Shown here: positions 16,071 through 25,484 of the stretch, piece after piece
Position numbering within the stretch: position 1 is the stretch's first letter
How the letters are laid out: each line of letters begins with the position of its first letter
Made by a program: the position numbers and the translations under genes
The notes under the pieces: generated by a model
What the model saw: only the letters and a program-made list of their open reading frames with translations
Told to the model about the DNA's origin: nothing
The model's database searches: none
Source: Paenibacillus sp. FSL K6-1330
GTDB lineage: Bacteria > Bacillota > Bacilli > Paenibacillales > Paenibacillaceae
Direction of reading: 5' to 3'
Length of the DNA stretch: 64,000 nt
NCBI RefSeq assembly: GCF_037976825.1
Contig: NZ_CP150269.1
Span: 4,601,501-4,665,500 of the forward strand

Positions 16071-16077
16071 AGCATAA

Positions 16078-16506
16078 TTAAATGACAACGCCTTTTTTGA
16101 GGATCACATTTGCATACAGCGCCTTTTCACCTGTTGACACGATGGCATAAGCATTCTTCGCCCGTTCATAGAACGAGAATCGCTCTACCTCATCAAATTC
16201 TATGGGAACGCTGTGAAACTGCTGAACGATCTCACGGTATTCACCCCAGATCGGAGTTTCCACGGTATCCCCAGGCGTCACAGCCATCAGCGCTACCGGG
16301 GACTCAACATACGTATCCAGCGGGAATAACGGCAATATCGCGTTTAATAACGCAGGAATCCCGTGTCCGTCTGCCCGGACCAACCGCTGGGCATGACTGG
16401 CTGCCGGAAAATTGGCATCACCGAGCACAATTTCATCCGCGTGACCCATCTCCATCAGAATCTTCAGCAGCTCAGGCGAGAGCAAATGAGATATGCCTTT
16501 TAGCAT
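16078..16506 (-). CDS. fucU: L-fucose mutarotase (RbsD/FucU family)
   Basis: RbsD/FucU-fold mutarotase, 142 residues, converting alpha- and beta-L-fucopyranose. Motifs seen: MGHADEIVLGDANFPA (20-35) with the catalytic His22, LRADGHGIPALL-type loop (VRADGHGIPALLNAIL) and the C-terminal NAYAIVSTGE followed by YANVILKKGVV with the conserved Tyr. It is the last gene of the fucose operon, 80 bases after the kinase. FucU is separated from RbsD by the presence of fucose isomerase and aldolase in the operon. AAAGGATG ribosome binding site upstream of ATG. Confidence 0.92.
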   Translation of the reverse strand: MLKGISHLLSPELLKILMEMGHADEIVLGDANFPAASHAQRLVRADGHGIPALLNAILPLFPLDTYVESPVALMAVTPGDTVETPIWGEYREIVQQFHSVPIEFDEVERFSFYERAKNAYAIVSTGEKALYANVILKKGVVI

Positions 16507-16587
16507 GGTATGACATCCTTTTTCATCAAATTAAGATGCAAAGATTAAATCTACGCCAGGAACGTCAGTCCCAGGAGTCGATGAACC

Positions 16588-18099
16588 TCACTGTTGTACC
16601 TGCTGCTGCTCAACAATGGTCTTGTAATGTTGGAATGCTGCCTCCCAATCCTCGTTGGACTCAGGCTCGTACCAGGCAAGCGGAAAAGACCGCTTGACGA
16701 GTTCTACTCCCTCTTCCCGAGTGCGCAATGTACCATTCGCCACAAATTGAACCAGCATATTCCCGATAGCACTTGCTTCGATCGGTCCGGCCCACACCGT
16801 ACGGCCCATGGCATTGGCCGTATACCGGCATAACAGCTCGTTTTGTATGCCGCCGCCAACCATATGAAGCCCATCGTAATACTGTCCTGTAAGAACCTCC
16901 ATCCGCTCAAGCACTTCACGGTATCTTAGGGCCAAGCTCTGCAGTATACACTGGACATACTCTCCGGTGCTATGCGGAATAGGTTGCCCTGTCTCCCGGC
17001 AGTAATCCCGAATTTCTGCCGTCATATCCGCCGGATTCATGAAGCGCAGGTCATCCGGGTTTATGAAGCTGCGGAACGATTCTGCAGCCTGCGCGAGTTC
17101 AACCAGCTCTGCAAAAGAATACGTTAATCCTTGATTCTCCCATTGACGCTTGCACTCCTGAAGTATCCAAAGGCCCATGATATTCTTCAGCAATTGAAAG
17201 GTTTGATAAGCTCCACCCTCATTGGAGAAGTCTGCTTCCAGCACGTCCGTATGGACAAGCGGCTCCGGAAGCTCGGTGCCAAGAAGCGACCAAGTTCCAC
17301 ATACAAGATAGGCAAAACGGGATGTGTTTGCCGGAACGGCTACCACGGCGGATTCCGTATCATGCGAAGCTACAGCAATCGCTTTAATCGCCGGAACGCC
17401 CAGCTCTTGCGCTACGGTATCCTGCAGCCTTCCAATCACGGTTCCCGGCTGTACGGGTTCAATGAACAGGGATGCGGGAAGCCCCAGTTCCTCCATTAAC
17501 GGTTCATTCCACTTGCCTTCAGTAACATGGTATAGCTGAGTAGTGGTTGCCATAGTAAACTCGCACGCCTGGACCCCCGTCAGAAAATAGTTCAGAAGAT
17601 CCGGAGTGAGCAGAAACTTATCCGCAATTTCCAGCATCGGGGATTTTGATTTCAGCATCGCATTTAACTGGAAGATCGTGTTAAACGGCATGAATTGCAG
17701 ACCGGTTTCTTGAAACAGACGTTCTCTGCCGACCTGGTCGCAGGTTTCCTCCACCATGCCTTCCGTCCGCAGATCCCGGTAATGATAAGGAACTCCGATG
17801 AGCTCTCCATTACGGTCAATCAGTCCATAATCGACGCCCCATGAATCGATGCCATAACTGACCGGTTGATAGCCGGCCTGGAACGCTTTGCGGATGCCAT
17901 GCTTAACCTCCTGCAGCAGCATCGGGAAATTCCAGTGCAAATGCTTTCCCATCTGGACGGGTATATTGGCAAAGCGGTGAATCTCGGTAATCTTCAGCGT
18001 GCCGGGTGATTCATGATCAGAAGAGGTGATCTCGCCCAGCAGCGCCCGGCCGCTGCTGGCCCCCAAGTCAAACGCAAGCACCGCAGATGATTTGCTCAT
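16588..18099 (-). CDS. FGGY-family kinase of the rhamnulokinase type, probable L-fuculokinase
   Basis: Sugar kinase of the FGGY family, about 503 residues. N-terminal phosphate loop VLAFDLGASSGRALLG, the hinge GIDSWGVDYGLID and the C-terminal GLHMVGGGIQNELLC adenosine site are all present. Sequence features are those of rhamnulokinases (RhaB), yet it sits between fucU and fucose aldolase/isomerase genes, so it most likely phosphorylates L-fuculose. A true RhaB paralogue lies at 47.6-49.1 kb. ATG 18099 has AAAGGA 8 bases upstream; an ATG three codons earlier (18108) is also possible. Ends in a Gln-rich tail. Confidence 0.9.
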   Translation of the reverse strand: MSKSSAVLAFDLGASSGRALLGEITSSDHESPGTLKITEIHRFANIPVQMGKHLHWNFPMLLQEVKHGIRKAFQAGYQPVSYGIDSWGVDYGLIDRNGELIGVPYHYRDLRTEGMVEETCDQVGRERLFQETGLQFMPFNTIFQLNAMLKSKSPMLEIADKFLLTPDLLNYFLTGVQACEFTMATTTQLYHVTEGKWNEPLMEELGLPASLFIEPVQPGTVIGRLQDTVAQELGVPAIKAIAVASHDTESAVVAVPANTSRFAYLVCGTWSLLGTELPEPLVHTDVLEADFSNEGGAYQTFQLLKNIMGLWILQECKRQWENQGLTYSFAELVELAQAAESFRSFINPDDLRFMNPADMTAEIRDYCRETGQPIPHSTGEYVQCILQSLALRYREVLERMEVLTGQYYDGLHMVGGGIQNELLCRYTANAMGRTVWAGPIEASAIGNMLVQFVANGTLRTREEGVELVKRSFPLAWYEPESNEDWEAAFQHYKTIVEQQQVQQ

Positions 18100-18173
18100 A
18101 AGCCGCATCCTTTCTCACCTTTAGTACTATACCGATCCGAGTTTTGAACAACCGGATCTGTTCCACAATCTTT

Positions 18174-18833
18174 CTATTTCATCTTCTGCAGAAGCTGAAT
18201 ACGATAATCTTCGCTCTCCAGCGCAGCAATATCGTCCACTTCCTGGTCTGTCAGCGGCACCGGTGTGCCGGCTGCCTTGGCGCTCAGATAAATTTTGGCG
18301 CTCTCTTCAACTACCTGAGTTCGGTAATACGCTTCACGCAGATTCCGGCCAGTTGTGACCAGTCCGTGGTTCCCCAGCAGGATTGAACTGGCTGCAGTTA
18401 CTTTCTCCGCGACGGCATCTGCCAGCAAATCCGTCGTAGGAATGATGTAAGGGATATAGGCCGTACGTCCAACCAATGCCGCCTGATCCGGGAACATCAC
18501 CGGCAGTTCCTTCTCCACCAACGTAAAGGCAATGCAATGCGATGGATGCGTATGCACCATCGCCCCGATATCGGGGTTGCTGCGGTATCCATACAGATGC
18601 ATCAGCACTTCGGAAGATGGTCGTAGACCTATATCGGTAATATCGCCGGTCGGGATATCCACTTCAATCCATTGCTCCGGTTCAATCTCCTCCAGCGCAA
18701 AACCGCTCGGGGACAAATACATTTTGTCCCCGGCTCTGGCGCTGATGTTTCCTCCCGGTCCTACAACGAGTCCACTGTCGACGATTTTTTTGGCATACTT
18801 GCAGAGCTCGTTTCTCGTGTCCATATTCAGCAT
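18174..18833 (-). CDS. fucA: Class II aldolase, probable L-fuculose-phosphate aldolase
   Basis: Zinc-dependent class II aldolase of 219 residues, cutting L-fuculose-1-phosphate into dihydroxyacetone phosphate and L-lactaldehyde. Phosphate-binding GPGGNISAR and SPSG motifs, the Zn ligands in MVHTHPSHC and NHGLVTTG, and the catalytic Glu in LRPSSE are visible. It lies between fucI and the kinase. The family also includes ribulose-phosphate epimerases, but context supports FucA. The lactaldehyde formed could enter the lactate route encoded at 44-52 kb. Confidence 0.92.
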   Translation of the reverse strand: MLNMDTRNELCKYAKKIVDSGLVVGPGGNISARAGDKMYLSPSGFALEEIEPEQWIEVDIPTGDITDIGLRPSSEVLMHLYGYRSNPDIGAMVHTHPSHCIAFTLVEKELPVMFPDQAALVGRTAYIPYIIPTTDLLADAVAEKVTAASSILLGNHGLVTTGRNLREAYYRTQVVEESAKIYLSAKAAGTPVPLTDQEVDDIAALESEDYRIQLLQKMK

Positions 18834-18858
18834 GATGTCCTACTCCTCTCGATTGACC

Positions 18859-20652
18859 TTATTTATATAGAGGACCGAAGTTCTGACAAGCGCGGAAATC
18901 GGCGCTCTCCGGATCGGTCGTTCCAAACATCCCCCATGCACGCGGGCGGAACACCTCTTCGGCAGGTACATTATGCATGTTGACCGGAATACGCAGGACC
19001 GAAGCCAGGGTGATAAGATCCGCTCCGATATGTCCATAACTGATCACGCCATGGTTAGCCCCCCACTGGTTCATGACCTCATAAACGCTTGAGAACGCAC
19101 CCTGTCCCGTAAGGTTCGGTACAAACCAGGTCGTTGGCCATGTTGGGTCGGTACGCTTGTCGAGCGTGTCGTGCACCTCCGCCGGCAGGTCCACGGAATA
19201 GCCTTCGGCGATTTGCAGGACGGGACCAAGCCCTTTTACCAAGTTTAGACGGAACATCGTCATCGGCATGCCGCCGCGCGTCAAGTAGTCGGTTGAGTAA
19301 CCGCCGCCTCGGAAATACTCCAGGTTAGCCGGTCTCCATTGCGTGGCCTTCAGCGTGCGATCAACCTCTTCATCCGTGATCTCCCAGAATGGTTTCATAG
19401 CCGGTTTGCCGTCAATCTCCTGCTCGCCCGTTCCATCCAGTGCAGCCGAGCCGGAATTGATCAAATGCAGGATGCCGTTCTCCGCTTTGCCTTCAAGCTT
19501 ATAGCCGGTCACCCGTTCCACCGAAGCCGGACTCCAGTACGTCCGTACATCCGCAAAAATCTGTGCCGTATTGGTTAACAGGTATCCGAACAGCATGCCG
19601 ACTCCATTGAGGCTGTCATTCTCCGTTGCCACGATATAAGGCGAACGTCTGCCGTTCCAATCGAAGGAGGAATTGAGGATGGTCTCCAGGAAGTCACCGT
19701 TAGGGGAATGATCCGTCCACTGGCGCTGACCTTGGAATCCGGAAGCGATTGCGCTGTGGCCCTGAGCTTCCTCTTCGAAGCCAAGCTCCTTCAGACGCGG
19801 ATTGCCGATCATCAAATCGCGGGTGATCAGCGTCATTTTGACGACGGTTTCCCACTCCAGATCCTTGCGCTCCCGGCTGTTCTGGAGATGATCCGGATTG
19901 TTATCCGCTCCTTCGGTACAGTTCTCCTTCACCCAAGCGAGCGCCTGCTTATACTCTTCAGGGTCATAAATGCCTTCTTCCAAGCGGCGCGTAAACTCGC
20001 TCATGTCCACATATTCATTCCGCATGCCCAGATACTCCTGGAAGAAGCTGTCGTCCACGATCGAGCCGGCGATGCCCATCGACACCGAGCCCATAGATAA
20101 ATACGATTGTTCGCGCATATACGCAGCAGCCAAGCCGCTCCGTGCAAAACGCAGAAGCTTCTCTTGAACGTCATCCGGAATACGGGTATCCCCTTCATCC
20201 TGAACGTCTTCACCATAGATACCGAATGCAGGAAGCCCCTTCTGGGCATGGGCCGACAATACAGCGGCCAGGTAAACCGCCCCTGGACGTCCTGTTCCGT
20301 TGAAGCCCCATACAGCCTTCGGACGGGAAGGATCGGCATCCATCGTCTCGGTGCCGTAACACCAGCAAGGCGTAACGGTTATCGTCAGGCCGACCTCGGC
20401 ATTCTTGAATTTTTTGGCGGCTGCAGTCGCTTCGGCAACACCACCAATGCACGTATCCGCAATCACGCATTCAACCGGCTCGCCGTTCGGATATTTGAGC
20501 TCCTTCGTCAACATCTCGGCGACAGCCTTAGCCAGATTCATGGTCTGTTCCTCGAGAGATTCCCGTACCCCTCTCCGTCTTCCATCTATCGTAGGGCGAA
20601 TGCCGATTTTCGGAAATCCGTCCCGCCATCTGTAATCGTTTTCAATTGTCAT
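18859..20652 (-). CDS. fucI: L-fucose isomerase
   Basis: L-fucose/D-arabinose ketol isomerase, 597 residues, close to the E. coli length. It starts with the family's [28 protein letters not shown] opening (seen here as [18 protein letters not shown]) and has [22 protein letters not shown] and the C-terminal [17 protein letters not shown] with the metal-ligand His. Mn2+-dependent, cytoplasmic, hexameric in known members. First gene of the fucose operon (fucI, fucA, kinase, fucU), read divergently from an AraC regulator. GGGAGG lies 10 bases before ATG. Confidence 0.97.
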   Translation of the reverse strand: MTIENDYRWRDGFPKIGIRPTIDGRRRGVRESLEEQTMNLAKAVAEMLTKELKYPNGEPVECVIADTCIGGVAEATAAAKKFKNAEVGLTITVTPCWCYGTETMDADPSRPKAVWGFNGTGRPGAVYLAAVLSAHAQKGLPAFGIYGEDVQDEGDTRIPDDVQEKLLRFARSGLAAAYMREQSYLSMGSVSMGIAGSIVDDSFFQEYLGMRNEYVDMSEFTRRLEEGIYDPEEYKQALAWVKENCTEGADNNPDHLQNSRERKDLEWETVVKMTLITRDLMIGNPRLKELGFEEEAQGHSAIASGFQGQRQWTDHSPNGDFLETILNSSFDWNGRRSPYIVATENDSLNGVGMLFGYLLTNTAQIFADVRTYWSPASVERVTGYKLEGKAENGILHLINSGSAALDGTGEQEIDGKPAMKPFWEITDEEVDRTLKATQWRPANLEYFRGGGYSTDYLTRGGMPMTMFRLNLVKGLGPVLQIAEGYSVDLPAEVHDTLDKRTDPTWPTTWFVPNLTGQGAFSSVYEVMNQWGANHGVISYGHIGADLITLASVLRIPVNMHNVPAEEVFRPRAWGMFGTTDPESADFRACQNFGPLYK

Positions 20653-20855
20653 GTGTGTTACGCCTCCCTATAAGGATTATGACATCATTGTAAGATTATT
20701 CGGTGCAAGAGATAACCCACTATTTTGTTATATCGAATCATAATTTCAGCAAGACAGTGAACCATTCCGAATAGCAGATGTAAACGATATCCGCATCGAA
20801 GGGCGTTTTGCATTATAATAGGTAGAGGATGTTGCTTTCCAGGAGGGACAAGAAC

Positions 20856-21713
20856 GTGCCAAAGATCGAAATCTCGCATAGCAAAAGCGATCACTTCCGC
20901 TTCATCAAAAATCCGCAGCTGCTCTTTGCCGGGCAGGTCGTGGACGAGGACTTCTTTTATGGACCGCCGCAAATTCATGATTTCTGCGAGATCATCTATG
21001 TTGTAGAAGGACGCGGAGAATTCACTATTGCAGGAAAAGTATACGAACTCCACAAAGGCGATGTCGCGATTTATAACCCCGGCATTCCTCACGAGGAGAG
21101 ATCTATCACGGACGGGCCTTTTAAGGTGATCTACTGCGGCGTGGATTCGCTTCACATTGAAGGGGTTCCCCAGGGCATGCTGCTCCCGGCTTATGTGGAG
21201 CCGGTCATATCCTGTGAGAAATACGCCTATAAAGTGGAGAGCTATCTTTCCGAGATCCTCCGTGAATGCGATTCTCAGGTGCTGGGGTATGAAACACTGA
21301 GCACCAACCTGCTGATGTCATTGATTACCGTGATCTATCGCATTGTGGACGTGAAGCACCAATTCCAGTCCTTGAAGGGCAAGAACGAAATTGCGCTGCG
21401 GACCAAACACTTTATCGACACCAATTATACCCAGAGCATCAGTCTCAAGGACATTGCCGATACGATGTATGTCAGTCAGCATTATTTATCGCATCTGTTC
21501 AAAAAAGAAGTCGGCGATTCCCCCTTCAATTACTTGATATCCCGCCGGATTGAAGAGGCCAAGCGCCTGCTGGCAGATTCCGAAATGCCGATACATGAGG
21601 TTGCTTCTCAAGTAGGTTACGGCAACGACAAGTACTTCTCGATGTTATTCAAGAAAATTACCGGACAAACGCCGAGTTCGTTCCGGGAACAGAGCAAAAT
21701 GGGTACGGAGTAA
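20856..21713 (+). CDS. AraC-family transcriptional regulator of the fucose genes
   Basis: AraC/XylS regulator of 285 residues. N-terminal cupin-like sensor domain (IHDFCEIIYVVEGRGEF, then HKGDVAIYNPGIPHEE) and a C-terminal double helix-turn-helix (about 185-280: SLKDIADTMYVSQHYLSHLFKK and HEVASQVGYGNDKYFSMLFKK). I choose GTG 20856, since AGGAGG lies 9 bases upstream; a longer frame from 20829 would place that site inside the gene. Divergent from fucI with about 200 bases between, so it probably activates the fucose operon in response to L-fucose or fuculose. No transporter gene for fucose is in the window. Confidence 0.92.
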   Translation: MPKIEISHSKSDHFRFIKNPQLLFAGQVVDEDFFYGPPQIHDFCEIIYVVEGRGEFTIAGKVYELHKGDVAIYNPGIPHEERSITDGPFKVIYCGVDSLHIEGVPQGMLLPAYVEPVISCEKYAYKVESYLSEILRECDSQVLGYETLSTNLLMSLITVIYRIVDVKHQFQSLKGKNEIALRTKHFIDTNYTQSISLKDIADTMYVSQHYLSHLFKKEVGDSPFNYLISRRIEEAKRLLADSEMPIHEVASQVGYGNDKYFSMLFKKITGQTPSSFREQSKMGTE

Positions 21714-21741
21714 GGGATTGCAATTTTATCTTTCCAGCAAA

Positions 21742-21777
21742 GCAGGCAGCCGTTGTGGTACGGCTGCCTGCTTTTTT
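21742..21777 (+). terminator. Terminator of the AraC regulator gene
   Basis: GCAGGCAGCCG/CGGCTGCCTGC (11 bp, perfect) followed by TTTTTT, 28 bases after the stop. Confidence 0.92.
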
Positions 21778-21807
21778 AAATATGAACGGCATCCGCCTTC
21801 TATGTCG

Positions 21808-22194
21808 TCAAAAGTATGGGGCATGCTTGATTTTGATGGGACCGACCGCTTCGATCTTGCTCTGGCATCCCAGACGATATCCTTCTTCGATCTCCTCAGG
21901 ATCCAAGCGTTGTTCTTCGGCCAGATTGGGCTCGGACAAATACTCGATTCCCTCCGCCACCATGCAGCGGCAGCGCGCACAAGTTCCTCTTTTGCAAAAA
22001 GAGTTCCAGTCCACGTCATTCCGTTCGGCCAGATCAAGCACTGTCATGCCAAGAACAGGCGCCACACTGCGGCGAACCTCGCGACCTGTTAGTTCAATGA
22101 TCCGATCCGGTACGGCTTCGATCATCTCTTCCGGGATGGACGAGTTGTTGGCTTCGCTATTCCTACCCTTTTTGTTTTTCCAGAATTTAAACAC
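21808..22194 (-). CDS. 2Fe-2S ferredoxin
   Basis: Plant-type [2Fe-2S] ferredoxin of about 128 residues. The cluster ligands are in FCKRGTCARCRC (C-x4-C-x2-C, plus one extra Cys) and the fourth in RLGCQSKI. The N-terminus carries a short basic stretch (KFWKNKKGR) and a Ser/Asn-rich linker before the domain. GTG 22194 is preferred: GGGGG lies 9 bases upstream, while the ATG 7 codons earlier has no ribosome binding site. Stand-alone gene; the redox partner is not apparent. Cytoplasmic electron carrier. Confidence 0.88.
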   Translation of the reverse strand: MFKFWKNKKGRNSEANNSSIPEEMIEAVPDRIIELTGREVRRSVAPVLGMTVLDLAERNDVDWNSFCKRGTCARCRCMVAEGIEYLSEPNLAEEQRLDPEEIEEGYRLGCQSKIEAVGPIKIKHAPYF

Positions 22195-22421
22195 GCGCGT
22201 TATCCCCCTATGCATGTAATCATCAGGTTATGTATAAAATCCTTCATTTATTATACCGGAAAGTTTAAAAAATCAACATGCTTACTCTTATCTATTCTAT
22301 GACATTGACATCATGGAATTGGAACTCTATGAAAATTTTGCTATACTAGCGTATGCTAGACCTAATTCCATATTCTATGAAATCATTCTATTATTTAATG
22401 GATCGGAGGAAATACCAAAGC

Positions 22422-23696
22422 ATGCTGCATAAACAAATAGGAAAAACAGCTGTCGCTGCCGTTCTTGCCTTATCCTTGCTCGGCACCGCACCCCATGTTG
22501 GTCAGGTATATGCTGAGCCTGCCATATCGGTAAAGCTGGATGATGTTACGCTAACCTTCGATGCGGCTCCGCGGGTAGACAAAGGGGTCACCTACGTTCC
22601 ATTCCGGACGGTCGGTGAAGCGCTGGGCATTCAAATCACTTGGAATAGCAAGACGCAAACCGTAAAGGCCATCGGCAGTGTGAAAGGCCAATCGACTGAA
22701 GTGTTACTTCAGGTGGGAAGCACGACAGCAACGGTCAATGGAAAACAAGTGAAGCTTGCGGCCCCGCCGGTTCAACGGGAAGGCCGTGTACTGATCCCGC
22801 TTAGCTCGTTCAGCAGCCAATTCGGTGTCGATGTGGGCTGGAATCAGGCAACTCGCACGGTCTCCCTTGTATCGCCGCAGCGCGAGATGCATTTGAGAGC
22901 CTTCTATGCATTGCAATCTTTCCAAGAACGGGATCTTGTTGCATCTATGAATTCAGTCGCCTTTGGATGGAGCCGCATCGATCGTGAGGGTCAGTTCACG
23001 CTTCAAGGCGACGAGTACCGCCTGCCCGCTGCGGCCGGTGACGTTACGCCGCAATCGATGGTAGCAGATGCTGCGGACCAGAAGATTAAACCATACCTCA
23101 TGGTCTACGCCTTGGATGGAAACGGCGAATTAACCAAAGTACTGAGCGATAGCAGCCTGCGCCAAAAGTCCATTGAAGGCATCACAGCCGCGGTAACGGA
23201 GAACGGCTTCGGCGGCGTCGTACTTGATTTTGAAGGGCTCGGTTTTAAACTGGATGTCGTAAACCAGCAGAAGCTGCTCAATGATTATGTCAAGCAATTA
23301 AAGGCAGCATTGCCGCATGACATTGCTCTGTCCTTAGCGGTGCCGCCATTGAACAGCGCCTATAAAGGCTATGATTACAAAACGCTTGCTTCCATCGCCG
23401 ATGATCTCATCGTTATGGCTTATCAGTACAATCCGGTCGGAACCAAATCTCAGGTTCCCGAACCAAACAGTCTGGTGGACCAAGCGATCCAGTTGGCACT
23501 CCAAGCAGGTGTCCCGAAGCAGAAGCTTTTGCTTGGCATCAGCTTAAGCAGCGAAACAGCCACTTCCGTGGACGATAAGCTCGGTTTGGCCAAACGCTAT
23601 GATCTGAAAGGCGCTGCTTTCTGGCGTCTTGGCTTGTTCCGTCTCTATAATAACGGGATGGAAGCAGCTGTGAATGCCTCTGTTGTTAAGGAGTAA
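22422..23696 (+). CDS. Secreted GH18-domain protein with copper amine oxidase N-terminal domain
   Basis: Secreted protein of 424 residues: signal peptide (1-31, ending VYA), a copper-amine-oxidase-like N-terminal domain (about 38-150, with YVPFRTVGEALGI and RVLIPLSSFSSQFG, a module typical of Paenibacillus surface proteins), then a GH18-type barrel (155-420) with the catalytic-type strand GGVVLDFEGLG (D269, E271). Such proteins resemble YaaH/YdhD spore and cell-wall glycosidases acting on N-acetylglucosamine polymers. ATG 22422 is chosen, since GGAGG precedes it and the signal peptide then has normal length; longer starts exist. Substrate (chitin or peptidoglycan) is open. Confidence 0.87.
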   Translation: MLHKQIGKTAVAAVLALSLLGTAPHVGQVYAEPAISVKLDDVTLTFDAAPRVDKGVTYVPFRTVGEALGIQITWNSKTQTVKAIGSVKGQSTEVLLQVGSTTATVNGKQVKLAAPPVQREGRVLIPLSSFSSQFGVDVGWNQATRTVSLVSPQREMHLRAFYALQSFQERDLVASMNSVAFGWSRIDREGQFTLQGDEYRLPAAAGDVTPQSMVADAADQKIKPYLMVYALDGNGELTKVLSDSSLRQKSIEGITAAVTENGFGGVVLDFEGLGFKLDVVNQQKLLNDYVKQLKAALPHDIALSLAVPPLNSAYKGYDYKTLASIADDLIVMAYQYNPVGTKSQVPEPNSLVDQAIQLALQAGVPKQKLLLGISLSSETATSVDDKLGLAKRYDLKGAAFWRLGLFRLYNNGMEAAVNASVVKE

Positions 23697-23731
23697 CCGA
23701 ACAACCCCTGTGGGATTGACAAACTTATAGT

Positions 23732-23842
23732 AAGAAAAACTTCTATCGACGCTACTTTCACAGATGACAGACCGCAGTTAGTAGACGTTTTTCTTGCGAT
23801 ATCAGGAAGTCACAAGCTTCGAAGTTTATACTTTCTGATATC
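23732..23842 (+). repeat. Dispersed intergenic repeat, family 1, copy A
   Basis: About 111 bases. Opens AAGAAAAAC, contains TATCGAC...GACAGACCGC, then GTTTTTCTT closing a first stem, and a second stem between GATATCAGGAAG and CTTTCTGATATC. The same layout recurs at 38974, 43565, 54031 (three units) and, in part, 58667. Confidence 0.85.
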
Positions 23843-23890
23843 TAAAAAAAAGAAAGCCTGACAAGGACAACCCTTTGTCAGGCTTTCTGG
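23843..23890 (-). terminator. Terminator of the NlpC/P60 gene
   Basis: AGAAAGCCTGACAA/TTGTCAGGCTTTCT (14 bp) with a run of eight T on the minus strand, 36 bases after the stop. Also positioned to stop plus-strand transcription from the GH18 gene. Confidence 0.92.
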
Positions 23891-23925
23891 TTATGTATTG
23901 AACCCTAAACTGCAATGTAATCCAA

Positions 23926-24402
23926 TTAGCTTGCGCTTCCTACCAGCCTCGCATAATTTTCTTGACTCAACACACGACGTGCCGTGACATAACGTGGCTC
24001 GTAATATGAATCGCTAAGCTTGCTGATTCTGACTCCCTTGCTGCTGGAAGCATGCGCAAATTGTCCGTCACCAATGTAAACGCCTGCATGAGAAATTCCG
24101 CTGCCGCTTGTATTGAAGAATACCAAATCTCCAACCCGCAGATCTTCGCGATCTACATGTTCACCGGCTTGAGCCTGGCTTTGGGAAGTGCGTGGAAGAT
24201 CCATATCGAAATTTCTAAACATGTACAGAATAAATCCGGAGCAATCAAACCCGCTAGTGGTCGTTCCGCCCCATTTGTATGGCGTTCCTACCAATTGCTT
24301 CACTTGATACTGAAAATTCGGTTGTTGATCAGCAAATGCTGATACGGCACCAGAAGAAAAAATAATTGCAGACCCTAGCAAAGTGATGACAAACTTCTTC
24401 AA
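23926..24402 (-). CDS. Secreted NlpC/P60 peptidoglycan hydrolase
   Basis: Cell-wall endopeptidase of 158 residues that cuts gamma-D-Glu-meso-DAP-type stem-peptide bonds. Signal peptide 1-24 (ending AFA), then a lone NlpC/P60 domain: nucleophile C54 in SGFDCSGFILYMF, H105 in ISHAGVYIGDG and the third-site H117 in QFAHASS. There is no separate wall-binding domain. TTG 24402 is the start (AAGGAG 8-10 bases upstream). A c-di-AMP riboswitch precedes it, a well-known arrangement for wall hydrolases in Bacillota: high c-di-AMP would switch the gene off. Confidence 0.95.
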   Translation of the reverse strand: MKKFVITLLGSAIIFSSGAVSAFADQQPNFQYQVKQLVGTPYKWGGTTTSGFDCSGFILYMFRNFDMDLPRTSQSQAQAGEHVDREDLRVGDLVFFNTSGSGISHAGVYIGDGQFAHASSSKGVRISKLSDSYYEPRYVTARRVLSQENYARLVGSAS

Positions 24403-24411
24403 AATATGTTC

Positions 24412-24545
24412 TCTCCTTCGATGCCTACGGAGTTAGCTAAGGGTTCGGTTGAAGGTTCCCTATACTCTCTATACAAGAGTAATTCACCCAAGACGGTTCC
24501 CCCGTTTTCCAAACGAAATTCGGCAAAATTCATTAACGTTTTGTA
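24412..24545 (-). ncRNA. c-di-AMP riboswitch (ydaO-yuaA type)
   Basis: On the minus strand, upstream of the NlpC/P60 gene, the conserved blocks of the ydaO-yuaA RNA appear in order: GGGGGAACC, TTGGGTGAATT, ATAGGG, CTTCAACCGAACCC, TTAGCTAACTCCGTAGGC and GGAGAG. These match the consensus blocks GGAACC, GGGGUGAAU, CAACCCGAAUCCGUCAGCUAAC and GUAGGC. The aptamer ends right at the ribosome binding site region, so control may be on transcription or on initiation. Confidence 0.93.
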
Positions 24546-24784
24546 ACCTTCTCTTAATATAGTATACAAGCAAGGATGCTGTCAATCATATCCTAAAAAT
24601 CTATCGTTTTATGTTTGGAGCTGTCGTAAAGATGGTTAATTTCGTCCGACTATTTTTTAACCATCTCACACAGTCATGACAATTATGTAACTCTGCTTTC
24701 CTTCTCGAACTGCTTGTTACTCTCTTATTCTGTTCTCTTAAGCTGTTAATCTTTTATCTTTTGAACTTGGGAGTTTTACCCACC

Positions 24785-24890
24785 CAGCGGAGGTTTGAGG
24801 ATAGCCGATCCTTTGGGAGTCCGTTTCTACCCTACCTATTCATTCCGGAAACGGACGGACAACAGAGCGGATAGCATCAAACCGGAGCGC
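24785..24890 (+). repeat. Dispersed repeat, family 2, copy 1
   Basis: Opens CAGCGGAGGTTTGAGGATAG, contains an inner stem GTCCGTTTC/GGAAACGGAC and closes GATAGCATCAAACCGGAGCG. The outer arms GGTTTGAGG and CATCAAACC are nearly inverted. The terminal CGGAGCG acts as the ribosome binding site of the next gene. Two more copies are at 37546-37728. Confidence 0.85.
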
Positions 24891-24893
24891 CCT

Positions 24894-25421
24894 ATGAGTC
24901 AAATCACGATGGCTGAAGCTTTGGCAGTCCGGGCAGCAATCAACCGTCTCATGAATCAATTGATGTCGGAACGCTTAAACAACAGCAGCACAATCATTGA
25001 AAAAGGGGAAACGGCGGAATATCCTGCACGCAGTGTGGATGCCATTACGGAAGAAATCGAAGCCGCCGCCGCGGATTACAGAAAGCTGGATTTGCTGATG
25101 GCAATCTCCAATACAACGCAAACCATTAGCTGGAACGGCGCCGACATGACCATCATGGAAGCGATCGAGCTGGCCAAACAGATCCGCAGCGATATCGGAC
25201 AACTTGCTCATCTCGGCTCCCGTAAGAAGCTGGAGCGGCAGAGCAGCCGTGGCAGCGGAGATGGTGCCGTAACGCTGTTCAACGTCGCTTTATATGATCC
25301 GGAAGCTTATCAGGCGCAAGCGCGGAAGAAGGAACGCGAAGTAACCAAGCTCTCTTCACTGATTGAACATGCCAATCATACGTCCATGATTACGTTTGAC
25401 GCATCCAAGTACATGGAATAG
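24894..25421 (+). CDS. DIP1984 family protein
   Basis: Helical cytoplasmic protein of 175 residues. The pattern MAEALAVRAAINRLMNQLMSERL, then a short acidic middle, YRKLDLLMAISNTTQT and TIMEAIELAKQI is that of the DIP1984 family, a coiled-coil-like group of unknown function once linked to septicolysin. ATG 24894 is the start; the frame is open for 33 more codons upstream, but those lie in a dispersed repeat, whose CGGAGCG end supplies the ribosome binding site. Followed by a strong terminator. Monocistronic. Confidence 0.85.
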   Translation: MSQITMAEALAVRAAINRLMNQLMSERLNNSSTIIEKGETAEYPARSVDAITEEIEAAAADYRKLDLLMAISNTTQTISWNGADMTIMEAIELAKQIRSDIGQLAHLGSRKKLERQSSRGSGDGAVTLFNVALYDPEAYQAQARKKEREVTKLSSLIEHANHTSMITFDASKYME

Positions 25422-25426
25422 CGGCA

Positions 25427-25484
25427 GCCGCCGGCTCCAAGCCTGCAGGTCACCCCACGTGCGGGTTTGGAGCCGGCGGTTTCC
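25427..25484 (+). terminator. Terminator of the DIP1984-family gene
   Basis: GCCGCCGGCTCCAA/TTGGAGCCGGCGGT, a 14-bp GC-rich stem, with a short TTTCC tail, directly after the stop codon. Confidence 0.7.
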
